In this document: positions 1 to 8,100 of the stretch, piece after piece | Numbering within the stretch: the stretch's first letter is position 1 | Layout of the letters: every line of letters starts with the position of its first letter | DNA from: Parapedobacter tibetensis | Lineage (GTDB): Bacteria > Bacteroidota > Bacteroidia > Sphingobacteriales > Sphingobacteriaceae | Assembly (NCBI RefSeq): GCF_024643205.1 | Contig: NZ_JAMKQJ010000007.1 | Span: forward strand, 186,001 to 250,000 | Length of the DNA stretch: 64,000 nt | Direction: 5' to 3' | Position numbers and translations under genes: made by a program | The notes under the pieces: model-generated | What the model was told of the DNA's origin: nothing | The model's input: the letters and a program-made list of their open reading frames with translations, nothing else | The model's database searches: none

Positions 1-1
1 C

Positions 2-622
2 TACCTCACGGAGCAAAGTGATGTCCAAGCCTATGAGACTTTGGTAGCAAACTACCAAGTAGTAGTACAAGGAGAGGCATTGCAAACCACAACCATAGAC
101 AAATCGATCGTGGAGAATCCCGATGGTGAGATCAATGTAGCTGGCTTCCGTCAAGCCTGGCTGGATTTGAAAGACACCCACCATTTCTTTGGGTTATTGC
201 GTGATTTCGGGGTAGCACGCCGTCAAGCCATGCGTTTGGCCCCTGAGGGGCATGCTACGCCAATTTCAGTAGCCTCACTAAAACGGATTTTGGAAGGTGT
301 ATCCGAGCGTGATTTAGAGATCATGGTATTCATCGGCAGCCGGGGATGCATCCAGATACATACCGGTAAAGTGAAAAAACTGCTACAAACGGGCCCTTGG
401 TTCAATGTATTGGATCCGGAATTTAATATGCACCTACGTGAGGATGGTATTGAAAGTGTATGGCTCGTCAAGAAACCGACCGAAGATGGCACTGTAACCA
501 GCCTTGAGGCATTCGATGCGGAAGGTAATGTAATCGTGCAGTTCTTTGGCAAACGTAAACCACGTATACCTGAACGCGAAGATTGGCGGCAGGTTGTAAC
601 AGATTATGCGGTAACTGTTTAA
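2..622 (+). CDS. Hemin-degrading factor HemS/HmuS, C-terminal part (5' truncated by window edge)
   Basis: The reading frame is open from base 2, so the gene begins upstream of the window; a TTG at 41 is not the real start. The 3' 207 codons match the C-terminal half of HemS/HmuS/ChuS proteins, cytoplasmic haem-binding proteins of about 350 residues built from two repeats that release iron from haem or hand haem on. Recognisable family signatures are FIGSRGCIQIHTG, GPWFNVLDPEFNMHLRED and VWLVKKPTEDG followed by TSLE. A rho-independent terminator follows about 100 bp after the stop. The family assignment is from remembered sequence patterns; enzymatic activity versus haem shuttling cannot be decided here. 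Confidence 0.88.
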   Translation, partial: YLTEQSDVQAYETLVANYQVVVQGEALQTTTIDKSIVENPDGEINVAGFRQAWLDLKDTHHFFGLLRDFGVARRQAMRLAPEGHATPISVASLKRILEGVSERDLEIMVFIGSRGCIQIHTGKVKKLLQTGPWFNVLDPEFNMHLREDGIESVWLVKKPTEDGTVTSLEAFDAEGNVIVQFFGKRKPRIPEREDWRQVVTDYAVTV

Positions 623-721
623 CCACAGGAACCGGGAATTCGCATCATGTACATTATAAATGTGAAGATTTCCAAGATCTATATATAGTTTGTTTTATAT
701 AGTTGTTTAGTTTAGTTAGTA

Positions 722-756
722 AAAACCCCGCTGATGTGAATCACCGGGGTTTTTTA
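722..756. terminator. Rho-independent terminator between convergent genes
   Basis: AAACCCCG and CGGGGTTT arms enclose a short loop and are followed by a T run on the plus strand. On the minus strand the A run at 721-725 gives the matching T tract, so it can serve both the hemS-like gene and the convergent M23 peptidase gene. Confidence 0.85.
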
Positions 757-802
757 AGGCGTTAACATATTAGATTGAAATCGCGTAACTAACTATGGAA
801 AA

Positions 803-2164
803 TCAGAGCATTTGGGCAGAAAATCCTTCCAAGATGCGGCTATTGGAAGCTATGGGTTCAAAGAGGCGTTCAATATCAAACCCAAGCGAGCCAAATAATT
901 CCAAATTACTTTGTTTCTTTTCGAAGTCCAATGTGGCCAAGGACTGCTGATGTGTGTTGAGTATCCTTTCAAAAGCAACACGGTGTTTGTCATTAATGGG
1001 TTCTGATGGGGGGAATATTTGTGATAATGCATCCACCTGCTTGCCATGCTTCCAAAACCGGTAGCAGACATGTGGTCCTGTGGCAAGTCCAGTACTCCCC
1101 ACATAACCAATTACCTGTCCTTGGCTTACCCTTTGTCCCTTTTTCACAGCCCGCTTGCTCATATGCAGGTATTGGGTTTCGTAAACATTGTCATGCTTGA
1201 TTTTGACATAGTTCCCGTTCCCTCCTGCATAGGAAGACGCCGTTACCACACCATTTGCGGTAGCCACAATGGGAGTACCATGCGGTGCGGCAAAATCAGT
1301 ACCCAAATGGGCCTTCCACACCCGTTGCACGGGATGGAATCTCCTCATCGTGTACCGTGAGGAGATGCGGCTAAACTTCAAGGGTGCTTTCAGGAACGTC
1401 CTTCGGAGGCTTTTCCCATTTTCATCATAATATGCTCCTGGCTTGCCGTCCTCCCATTCAAAATAATAGGCTTGATATTCTTTCCCACTATGCCCGAATA
1501 TGGCAGATTGTATCCTTCCTGGGCCAATAGGGTTACCTTCCACATATTTCCGTTCGTATACCAGTTTAAACCAATCGCCTTTATTGATACGATAGAAATT
1601 GACAGCCCAGCCATAAATTTCGGCCAATTGAACGGCCAAATCCGGATTTGCACCGTTGGCCTGCAAGGCTTCATAGAGTGAACTGCCTATGACGCCTGCC
1701 ACAGTCTCAATTCGTGTATCCACTTCCTTTTTATCCATGTATACATTGATGCTGTCTCTTAAATCATACACTACATAATCCACTGCATTGGGCTGGTATA
1801 CAAAATAATCCGCCTTTCCAGATTCATCCATAAATATCGTATAATCATGCCCCGCACCGATTTTCCGGACATCAAAGACCGACTTCGATTTGCCCGCAAG
1901 GATTGAAATGGTCGGGAGATCCACCTGGTAGCGTTGCAGGATATCGGATAGGAATTCATTGCGCCCTATGGTATTCGTTTCAATATCATACCCATCTATG
2001 GTCAATCCATATAATAGTTCAGGTTCCAACTCGGATTCGGAAGTTTCAGGTATTGATGATACATTGTCAGGAGTGAAATTGAAAGATGAAAATATGATAA
2101 AACTGGCACCCAATACGATGACAGCAAGCCCTAAAAGTGCTAGTACATTCTTTTTTAAAGTCAT
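803..2164 (-). CDS. M23-family murein DD-endopeptidase, membrane-anchored
   Basis: A 453-residue protein with one N-terminal transmembrane segment (about residues 6-26), a middle region resembling the domain that precedes many envelope M23 peptidases, and a LytM/M23 domain at about 280-385. Zinc-site residues visible are H286 and D290 (HLGTD), a conserved H334 in YLHM, and H365. The usual second histidine of the C-terminal HxH motif is Cys367 (GPHVCYRF). Cysteine can bind zinc, and this variant is, as far as I recall, common in Bacteroidota members, so activity is plausible. Role inferred: cleavage of peptidoglycan cross-links in the periplasm. The gene stands alone, convergent with the haem gene. 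Confidence 0.85.
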   Translation of the reverse strand: MTLKKNVLALLGLAVIVLGASFIIFSSFNFTPDNVSSIPETSESELEPELLYGLTIDGYDIETNTIGRNEFLSDILQRYQVDLPTISILAGKSKSVFDVRKIGAGHDYTIFMDESGKADYFVYQPNAVDYVVYDLRDSINVYMDKKEVDTRIETVAGVIGSSLYEALQANGANPDLAVQLAEIYGWAVNFYRINKGDWFKLVYERKYVEGNPIGPGRIQSAIFGHSGKEYQAYYFEWEDGKPGAYYDENGKSLRRTFLKAPLKFSRISSRYTMRRFHPVQRVWKAHLGTDFAAPHGTPIVATANGVVTASSYAGGNGNYVKIKHDNVYETQYLHMSKRAVKKGQRVSQGQVIGYVGSTGLATGPHVCYRFWKHGKQVDALSQIFPPSEPINDKHRVAFERILNTHQQSLATLDFEKKQSNLELFGSLGFDIERLFEPIASNSRILEGFSAQML

Positions 2165-2410
2165 TTTTTTCTGCGGGTAGTTGAAAGTCTCAAAAGTTGG
2201 TTTATTGTTAATTTAAGCCATTCACAGGCAACCTAATAGTCGCTGTATCATGTCACTTAACCCATTATTGGCACAAAGAAAACAATTTTATTATATTTCT
2301 GGCAATTTTTAACATTTTTTTACATTCTCACCCATGCCATCCATAATAGCATTTGATTCCCTAAAAAGACGGCCTTTGTCTTGGTATTTTGCAAGTTGGC
2401 AATATATAAT

Positions 2411-2434
2411 TTATGTCTCATTTTTGAGAAATTA
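2411..2434. promoter_or_regulatory. TetR-type operator copy 1, in front of the tetR gene
   Basis: Left arm TTATGTCTCA is identical to that of the palindrome at 3027-3050; the right arm keeps TTGAGA but is degraded after it. It lies directly upstream of a -7-like box TATATTTG (2439-2446), so a bound repressor would block the tetR promoter. This suggests autoregulation. Binding is inferred from the symmetry and from having two copies. Confidence 0.65.
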
Positions 2435-2438
2435 ATCC

Positions 2439-2446
2439 TATATTTG
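2439..2446 (+). promoter_or_regulatory. Bacteroidota -7 box of the tetR gene
   Basis: TATATTTG fits the TAnnTTTG consensus of the Bacteroidota housekeeping sigma factor. With the ATG at 2458, the transcript would have only a few bases of leader and may be leaderless. No good -33 box was identified. Confidence 0.45.
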
Positions 2447-2457
2447 TGTCTCCAAAC

Positions 2458-3012
2458 ATGAAAGAGACAAGACAAATCATCATTGAAGCAGCTATTCTCG
2501 TCTTTAACGAGGATTTTTCCGCCCCCTTGGAAAAGGTAGCAGACAAAGCGAATATCACGAGGAGAACTTTGCATCGGTATTTTAAAGACCGCAATGAATT
2601 GGTCACGCTATGCGAAGCAGATATGCAACGCTGCTGTAACAAGGCTATGAATATGGCCTTGAACAGTTCTGAAGAACCACTGGAACAATTAAAGAACATG
2701 CTTTTTGCTGCTATTGATTGCGGAGCCAAATATTCCTTTTTCCATAAAGTACATAACCGTACTGATCACAGCCATAGTCGTCAAAATGATAACTGTGCGG
2801 AGTATGACGACTTATATACCCGGTACCGGAATGTGATTTTACGCTTACAGGATAACGGTGAGGTTAGTAGATCGCTTACAACGGAATGGATTTATACCCT
2901 ATTTGCGGCTGTTGTAACGGCAACCGTCAATGCGGAATCCCATGGGGCGGTAGCGAAGAATAGCCTAAAGCAGTTTGCCTGGTTTTCATTCAGTAAAGGG
3001 ATTGGTATTTAA
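2458..3012 (+). CDS. TetR/AcrR-family transcriptional regulator
   Basis: A 184-residue protein with an N-terminal TetR helix-turn-helix (about residues 5-50: KETRQIIIEAAILVF, then ITRRTLHRYFKDRNELV) and a ligand/dimerisation domain of no recognisable specificity. I chose the ATG at 2458 over an upstream in-frame GTG at 2446 because the GTG lies inside the -7 box. It is followed by a flavoprotein gene in the same direction, and both genes are preceded by copies of the same 24-bp palindrome, so the protein probably represses itself and its neighbour. The inducer is unknown. Confidence 0.85.
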   Translation: MKETRQIIIEAAILVFNEDFSAPLEKVADKANITRRTLHRYFKDRNELVTLCEADMQRCCNKAMNMALNSSEEPLEQLKNMLFAAIDCGAKYSFFHKVHNRTDHSHSRQNDNCAEYDDLYTRYRNVILRLQDNGEVSRSLTTEWIYTLFAAVVTATVNAESHGAVAKNSLKQFAWFSFSKGIGI

Positions 3013-3026
3013 AAAAATTTACCTTT

Positions 3027-3050
3027 TTATGTCTCAAAATTGAGACATAA
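3027..3050. promoter_or_regulatory. TetR-type operator copy 2, in front of the flavoprotein gene
   Basis: Perfect 11-bp arms TTATGTCTCAA and TTGAGACATAA separated by 2 bp. It overlaps the end of a -7-like sequence (TACCTTTT, 3020-3027) and lies 20 bp before the ATG at 3071, so it covers the likely transcription start. Confidence 0.75.
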
Positions 3051-3070
3051 AACAATAAGACAATAAATAA

Positions 3071-3988
3071 ATGATGATAGTTATGAAAAAAGAAACACAC
3101 CATGATGCGGTCATTATCGGCGGAAGCTATGCTGGTCTTTCTGCGGCAATGGCATTAGGCCGGGCAATCCGAAATGTACTCATTATTGATAACGGTAAAC
3201 CCTGTAATCGCCAAACACCTCATTCCCACAATTTTTTAACACAGGATGGCAATACTCCTACTGGCATTGCCTCAATTGGTAAATCTCAGGTATTGAATTA
3301 CCCGACGGTCTCATTCATTACCGATGAAGCCAATATGGTAAATGGAGAAAACAACCTTTTTCAGGTATATACCACTTCAGGCAGGCTTGTGTACACAAAA
3401 AAAATAATCTTTGCCACGGGTATTACAGATACCATGCCGGATATCAAGGGCTTCTCGGAATGTTGGGGCAAATCGGTAATCCATTGCCCTTACTGCCATG
3501 GTTATGAATTCAAGGGACAATCTACAGGAATATTAATAAACGGGGAAAAAGCATATGAAATGGGAAGGCTAATCCACAATTGGACAGATCAGCTGACAAT
3601 TTTTACTAACGGAGAGTCAACCATCAGTGATGAGCACAGGCAGCAGCTAGCTACCATGAAAATAAGCATAGACGAAAGGCCTTTCCAGTCTTTGACGCAT
3701 AAGGAAGGCTACCTTGACGGTATTATTTTTTCCAATGGTGACCATGTTGAAATCAAGGCACTCTATGCACGGATACCTTTTGAACAGCACTGCGCTATCC
3801 CTCAAGAACTTGGCTGTGCCATGACAGATGCTGGTTATATTCAAGTTGATGATTTTCAAAAAACAACCATTCCAGGCATTTATGCTGCGGGAGATAATAC
3901 AACCATGTTAAGGGCAGTTTCTCTTGCAGTTGCCGCTGGATCCAAAGCAGCTAGCGTTGTTAATCATGAACTTTGTGCAGGTCATTAA
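3071..3988 (+). CDS. Thioredoxin-reductase-like NAD(P)/FAD oxidoreductase
   Basis: A 305-residue flavoprotein of the TrxB-like fold. An FAD-binding Rossmann motif (AVIIGGSYAGLSAA, about 14-27), the redox pair CPYC (Cys139/Cys142, in IHCPYCHGYEF) and the C-terminal FAD motif (GIYAAGDN) are all present. The NADPH-binding glycine motif normally found after the CxxC is degenerate (GILINGEKAYEMG), so electron donor and partner are uncertain; it may not be a true thioredoxin reductase. Two other start codons lie at 3074 and 3083. Expression is probably under the upstream TetR repressor through the palindrome at 3027-3050, suggesting a response to a small molecule or redox stress. Confidence 0.85.
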   Translation: MMIVMKKETHHDAVIIGGSYAGLSAAMALGRAIRNVLIIDNGKPCNRQTPHSHNFLTQDGNTPTGIASIGKSQVLNYPTVSFITDEANMVNGENNLFQVYTTSGRLVYTKKIIFATGITDTMPDIKGFSECWGKSVIHCPYCHGYEFKGQSTGILINGEKAYEMGRLIHNWTDQLTIFTNGESTISDEHRQQLATMKISIDERPFQSLTHKEGYLDGIIFSNGDHVEIKALYARIPFEQHCAIPQELGCAMTDAGYIQVDDFQKTTIPGIYAAGDNTTMLRAVSLAVAAGSKAASVVNHELCAGH

Positions 3989-3997
3989 ACCCACAGC

Positions 3998-4114
3998 CTC
4001 GATCTAGGGGAATTCGCTTCGTTTATCAAAGAACAGCAGGATTACCGGAAGGATAAAAAACATTTCTTCGAGATGCTCACCCAGCGCATATTCGTTCATT
4101 TGCTGAGGAGATAA
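3998..4114 (+). pseudogene. Short open remnant downstream of the flavoprotein gene
   Basis: In the same frame as the flavoprotein and just after its stop codon, 38 codons remain open, encoding a helical, charged stretch (LDLGEFASFIKEQQDYRKDK and onward) ending in TAA at 4112-4114. No start codon precedes it. It reads like the C-terminal end of another protein rather than random sequence, so it is probably the tail of a deleted gene. I do not recognise the parent family. Confidence 0.3.
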
Positions 4115-4134
4115 GGTCCTCATTAAAAAATAAA

Positions 4135-4182
4135 AACAAAAGCTTTATGTTAATCTTAACAAACTTTTGTTCTTATTTTTTG
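4135..4182. terminator. Nested inverted repeat with T-rich tail (terminator or operator)
   Basis: Outer arms AACAAAAG (4135-4142) and CTTTTGTT (4164-4171) enclose an inner perfect dyad TGTTAA-TC-TTAACA (4148-4161). A T-rich run follows to about 4182. It could terminate upstream transcription or be an operator for the CBS-nuo operon that starts 70 bp further on. Sequence alone does not decide. Confidence 0.4.
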
Positions 4183-4238
4183 TTACAATTTTTAACTGAC
4201 CAATTTTGATGAGCTACCCGCCAAATCTATAAACAATT

Positions 4239-4245
4239 AAGGAGG
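4239..4245 (+). promoter_or_regulatory. Strong Shine-Dalgarno sequence before the CBS gene
   Basis: AAGGAGG lies 6 bp before the ATG at 4252. Bacteroidota genes usually lack such strong Shine-Dalgarno sites, so its presence at the head of the complex I operon is notable and supports this start. Confidence 0.7.
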
Positions 4246-4251
4246 CCTATT

Positions 4252-4713
4252 ATGGGAAAAGTTAGAAACATCTTAGAAACAAAAGGCAATGCCGGGGTTT
4301 TTGTAAGCCCGGACACCAATGTTTTTACAGCCTTGGAGCTGATGTTCGAAAAAAACATTGGGGCACTTTTAGTTCTAGAACACGGAAAATTCATTGGCAT
4401 CTTCACAGAAAGGGATTACGCCCGAAAAGTCATCTTACGAGGAAAATCATCAAAGAAAATTCCCATTAAGGAGATCATGACAACGGATCCCCCCACCGTA
4501 TCCTCCGATACGACGATAGAAGAATGCATGTGGTTAATGACGAATCGATTTATAAGGCATTTGCCGGTAATTGACGATGGTAAACTAATGGGTATTATTT
4601 CAATCGGTGATGTCGTAAAATTCATCATTGAAGAACAAAAATTCATTATCAAAAATCTGGAATGTTATATTACAGGTAGCGAATTCCTAGACTCAGATTC
4701 GGATAAGGCATGA
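4252..4713 (+). CDS. CBS-domain-pair protein heading the nuo operon
   Basis: A 153-residue cytoplasmic protein that is almost entirely a tandem CBS pair (Bateman module): first CBS at about 10-70 (TERDYARKV near its end), second at about 75-135 (IGDVVKFI). Such modules bind adenine nucleotides such as AMP, ATP or NADH and act as energy sensors. Its stop overlaps the nuoA start (ATGA, 4710-4713), so translation of the two is probably coupled. It is not a known subunit of complex I; a role in sensing adenylate or NADH status for respiration is inferred from position only. Confidence 0.85.
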   Translation: MGKVRNILETKGNAGVFVSPDTNVFTALELMFEKNIGALLVLEHGKFIGIFTERDYARKVILRGKSSKKIPIKEIMTTDPPTVSSDTTIEECMWLMTNRFIRHLPVIDDGKLMGIISIGDVVKFIIEEQKFIIKNLECYITGSEFLDSDSDKA

Positions 4714-5144
4714 ATAACTCGAACCCAACCAGTACACCTTTTTGGCCATTTCTTGTCTACGGCGCTTTGGTTTTAGTTTTATTGACACTCATTATCTCCT
4801 TATCTTATTTTTTAGGTCAACGCCATAAAGCGAGGGCTATGGGGCAACCTTATGAATCAGGAATACTAGAAACCGGATCCGCAAGATTACATTTCTCGGC
4901 CCAGTTTTATCTTGTAGCGATGATGTTTGTCATTTTCGATGTCGAAGTCATATTCATTGTGTTGTGGGCCTTAGCCTTTAAGGAATTAGGGTGGGTAGGT
5001 TACTTTGGCATCTGCGTTTTTATTGGGTTATTGATTGCTGTATTAATATATGAATGGAGTCTTGGAGCGTTAGATTTCGGCCCGAGTGGAAAGAAAATCC
5101 TGAAAGCTTATAAGAAGTTAATATTAAAAAAACTTGGCGTATGA
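4710..5144 (+). CDS. nuoA: NADH-quinone oxidoreductase subunit A
   Basis: A 144-residue membrane subunit of complex I with three transmembrane helices, the conserved loop PYESGILETGSARLHFSAQF and the acidic segment of helix 2 (FVIFDVEVIF). It belongs to the membrane arm near the quinone site. Start overlaps the CBS gene stop and its own stop overlaps the nuoB start (ATGA at 5141-5144). Confidence 0.95.
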   Translation: MNNSNPTSTPFWPFLVYGALVLVLLTLIISLSYFLGQRHKARAMGQPYESGILETGSARLHFSAQFYLVAMMFVIFDVEVIFIVLWALAFKELGWVGYFGICVFIGLLIAVLIYEWSLGALDFGPSGKKILKAYKKLILKKLGV

Positions 5145-5779
5145 AATGGTGGCTTACTAGTCCGACTGAACCAGCAGATACCTTGAAAGGAACGGGTTCT
5201 TTTGAAGAATCTGTAGGGCAAAGTGTGCTGTTAACCACGGTTCAAGATCTACTGGCATGGGGAAGAAAAAATTCGATGTGGCCATTTCATTTCGGTCTAT
5301 CCTGCTGTTTTGTAGAAATGGCTACCAGCATCACCAGCAAGTATGATATAGCCCGTTTTGGAGCAGAAGTAATCCGAGGCACCCCTCGCGAAGCGGATGT
5401 CATGGTTATTGCCGGAACCGTTTTTGTAAAAATGGCCCCTATCATTAAGCGCCTGCACGAACAGATGATGGAACCTAAATGGGTCATCTCCATGGGATCT
5501 TGTGCCAACTCGGGCGGCATGTATGATATCTATAGCGTGGTACAGGGTGTGGATAAATTTTTACCAGTGGATGTATACGTTCCGGGATGCCCGCCCCGAC
5601 CAGATGCTTTTATGCAGGGGTTGACGCTATTGGCCGCTTCCGTAGGAAAAGAGCAAAGGCCTTTAAGCTGGGCTATTGGGCCCCAGGGGGTGATCATGCC
5701 GGAACAACGATCACTGAAAGAAGAAAAAAGGGAGGAACGAAAAAAGATGACTGATTTACGCACACCCGATGAGATTTAG
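5141..5779 (+). CDS. nuoB: NADH-quinone oxidoreductase subunit B
   Basis: A 212-residue peripheral-arm subunit carrying iron-sulfur cluster N2. The four ligands are visible as the tandem Cys55-Cys56 (GLSCCFVEM), Cys121 (GSCANSGG) and Cys150 (VPGCPPRPD). The C-terminus has a charged lysine/arginine/glutamate tail beyond the conserved domain. Translationally coupled to nuoA; a 72-bp gap separates it from nuoCD. Confidence 0.97.
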   Translation: MKWWLTSPTEPADTLKGTGSFEESVGQSVLLTTVQDLLAWGRKNSMWPFHFGLSCCFVEMATSITSKYDIARFGAEVIRGTPREADVMVIAGTVFVKMAPIIKRLHEQMMEPKWVISMGSCANSGGMYDIYSVVQGVDKFLPVDVYVPGCPPRPDAFMQGLTLLAASVGKEQRPLSWAIGPQGVIMPEQRSLKEEKREERKKMTDLRTPDEI

Positions 5780-5851
5780 GGGTGTCATTTAAATAAATGA
5801 TGATTTAAAAAATGCATTACTACGTAATGTGAACCCACAAAACTAAAAAGC

Positions 5852-7600
5852 ATGAATAAAGATTCAGGCTTGGTCGAAGAATTGACCTCTCAATTTGGAG
5901 CGTCGGTTTTTACTCAGCAACATACCGTTGATGAGGTGATCACCCTATGGGTTCTAAAAGAACATATCAAAGACGTACTTCACCATCTTAAACATAACCT
6001 TCACGAACCTTTTGAATTACTCTACGATCTCTGTGCCATTGATGAACGTAACCAAGCTAACAAGAACGGATCTCCCTCATCCGATTTTACGGTTGTATAT
6101 CACCTGCTTTCATTTAAGCGAAACTATTTTATTCGCCTCAAAGTAGCCTTACAGGGTAATTATCCCTCCATACCATCCATCAGCGCCATATGGAAAAATG
6201 CCGATTGGTATGAATGCGAGGTATATGATATGTTTGGTATCCATTTCGATGGCCATCCTCATTTACGTCGTATCCTAATGCCCTTGACCTGGGAGGGGTT
6301 CCCCTTAAGAAAGGAACACCCGGCAAGGGCAACGGAAATGGGGCCCTTCAAACTTTCGGATGAAAAACAAGACCGCGAGCAAGATGCCTTACAATTCCGG
6401 CCGGAAGATTGGGGTTTAAAAAGGCAGAGTGAAGATGCCGATTTTATGTTTCTTAACTTGGGGCCACAACATCCGGGTACCCACGGTGTTTTACGCATCA
6501 TTCTACAATTAGATGGCGAAGATATCGTTGATGCCATCCCTGATATCGGTTTTCATCATCGCGGAGCAGAAAAAATGGGTGAGCGTCAATCATGGCATAC
6601 CTATATCCCGTATACCGACCGGGTAGATTACCTGGGCGGCGTGATGAACAATCTAGCCTATTTGCTGGCAGTCGAAAAACTGGCCGGAATTACGGTGCCC
6701 GATAGAGTTAAAACAATGCGTATCATGCTTTGCGAGTTCTTCCGCATTGCGAGCCATTTAGTATGGTATGGTACTTTCGCACAAGACCTAGGGCAGCTTT
6801 CACCAGTGTTTTACATGTTCACCGATCGGGAGAAAATCTTTGATATTGTTGAAGCGATCTGTGGGGCTAGAATGCATCCCAACTGGTTTAGAATTGGAGG
6901 GGTTGCGCAGGATTTGCCAAAAGGCTGGGATAAATTGGTGGGCGACTTTATTACTTATTTCCCAAAAAGGCTAAGAGAATACCATCAAATGGTAATGCGT
7001 AACAGCATTTTCAAAGCACGAACCGTCGGTATTGGCATTTATACCTTAGAAGAAGCCTTGGAATGGGGCGTAACAGGTCCAGGCTTACGGGCTTGTGGCT
7101 TTGAGTGGGACTTCCGAAAAAAACAACCTTATTCGGGTTACGAAAATTTTGAATTTGAGGTTCCGACAGCGGAAAATGGCGATTGCTATGACCGGGCAGT
7201 TGTGCGTGTAGAAGAAATGTGGCAAAGTCTGCGCATCATCGATCAATGCCTAAAAAACATGCCGGAGGGAGATTATAAAGCCGATCATCCGTTGGCTACT
7301 CCCCCACGCAAAAAACAAACCATGCAAGATATTGAGACTCTTATTACCCATTTTTTAAATGTAAGCTGGGGACCTGTAATTCCTTCAGGAGAGGCCATGA
7401 GCTGTATTGAAGCCACCAAAGGAGCCAATAGCTATTACCTTATCAGTGATGGTAACACTTCTCCTTACAGGGTTCGGATACGTGCACCTTCTTTTCCGCA
7501 CATGCAAATGCTGCCCTACATCAGTAAGGGATATACCGTGGCCGACCTGCTATCCATCTTAGGAAGTATGGATTATGTACTGGCTGATATTGACAGATAA
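5852..7600 (+). CDS. nuoCD: NADH-quinone oxidoreductase fused subunit CD
   Basis: A 582-residue fusion. Residues 1 to about 180 are the 30-kDa NuoC part (signature around WYECEVYDMFGIHFDGHPHL and GFPLRKEHP); from about 195 onward is the 49-kDa NuoD part, starting with NLGPQHPGTHGVLR and including IGFHHRGAEK near the quinone cavity. The C-terminus ends DYVLADIDR, as usual for NuoD. Together with NuoB it forms the quinone-binding site of the hydrophilic arm. The C-D fusion is well known in several bacterial groups and is not an assembly artefact here, because the linker is in frame and free of stops. Confidence 0.96.
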   Translation: MNKDSGLVEELTSQFGASVFTQQHTVDEVITLWVLKEHIKDVLHHLKHNLHEPFELLYDLCAIDERNQANKNGSPSSDFTVVYHLLSFKRNYFIRLKVALQGNYPSIPSISAIWKNADWYECEVYDMFGIHFDGHPHLRRILMPLTWEGFPLRKEHPARATEMGPFKLSDEKQDREQDALQFRPEDWGLKRQSEDADFMFLNLGPQHPGTHGVLRIILQLDGEDIVDAIPDIGFHHRGAEKMGERQSWHTYIPYTDRVDYLGGVMNNLAYLLAVEKLAGITVPDRVKTMRIMLCEFFRIASHLVWYGTFAQDLGQLSPVFYMFTDREKIFDIVEAICGARMHPNWFRIGGVAQDLPKGWDKLVGDFITYFPKRLREYHQMVMRNSIFKARTVGIGIYTLEEALEWGVTGPGLRACGFEWDFRKKQPYSGYENFEFEVPTAENGDCYDRAVVRVEEMWQSLRIIDQCLKNMPEGDYKADHPLATPPRKKQTMQDIETLITHFLNVSWGPVIPSGEAMSCIEATKGANSYYLISDGNTSPYRVRIRAPSFPHMQMLPYISKGYTVADLLSILGSMDYVLADIDR

Positions 7601-7627
7601 AGGAGAATTTTACACACAGAGAAAACA

Positions 7628-8092
7628 ATGCTATCACCGAAAGAAATAAAAAGGTTAGACCAAGAAATTGCGCTTGTCCCAACGCGGAAGTCGGCATGCA
7701 TTGAGGCCTTGAAAATTATTCAGCAGCACCGTGGATGGGTTTCGGATGAAAGCCTTCGCGACATCGCTGAATACATGGAAATGTCTGTTGAAGAGCTTGA
7801 CAGTGTGGCCACATTTTACAACCTCATTTTCCGTAAACCTGTGGGCAGGAACATTATTTTATTATGTGATAGCATTAGTTGTTATGTAATGGGATACAAA
7901 AAAATCTATCAGCACCTACAAGATCATTTGCATATCAAATTTGGCGAAACTACGGCAGATGCTCGGTTTACCCTTTTACCCAATGCCTGTTTGGGCTGCT
8001 GTGACCATGCTCCGACATTAATGATTAATAACGACCTGTATAAAGATTTAACAAACGACAATCTGGATGAAATATTAAAAGAATACAGATAA
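7628..8092 (+). CDS. nuoE: NADH-quinone oxidoreductase subunit E
   Basis: A 154-residue subunit of the NADH-dehydrogenase module that binds the [2Fe-2S] cluster N1a. The ligand pattern C-x4-C (Cys80, Cys85) and C-x3-C (Cys121, Cys125) is intact. It is followed after 8 bp by nuoF. Confidence 0.95.
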   Translation: MLSPKEIKRLDQEIALVPTRKSACIEALKIIQQHRGWVSDESLRDIAEYMEMSVEELDSVATFYNLIFRKPVGRNIILLCDSISCYVMGYKKIYQHLQDHLHIKFGETTADARFTLLPNACLGCCDHAPTLMINNDLYKDLTNDNLDEILKEYR

Positions 8093-8100
8093 ACAGCCGT

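Noticed and set aside
5852..7600. nuoC-nuoD fusion as a novel feature or an assembly error
   Set aside because: The fusion is known in several bacterial groups and both halves are complete.
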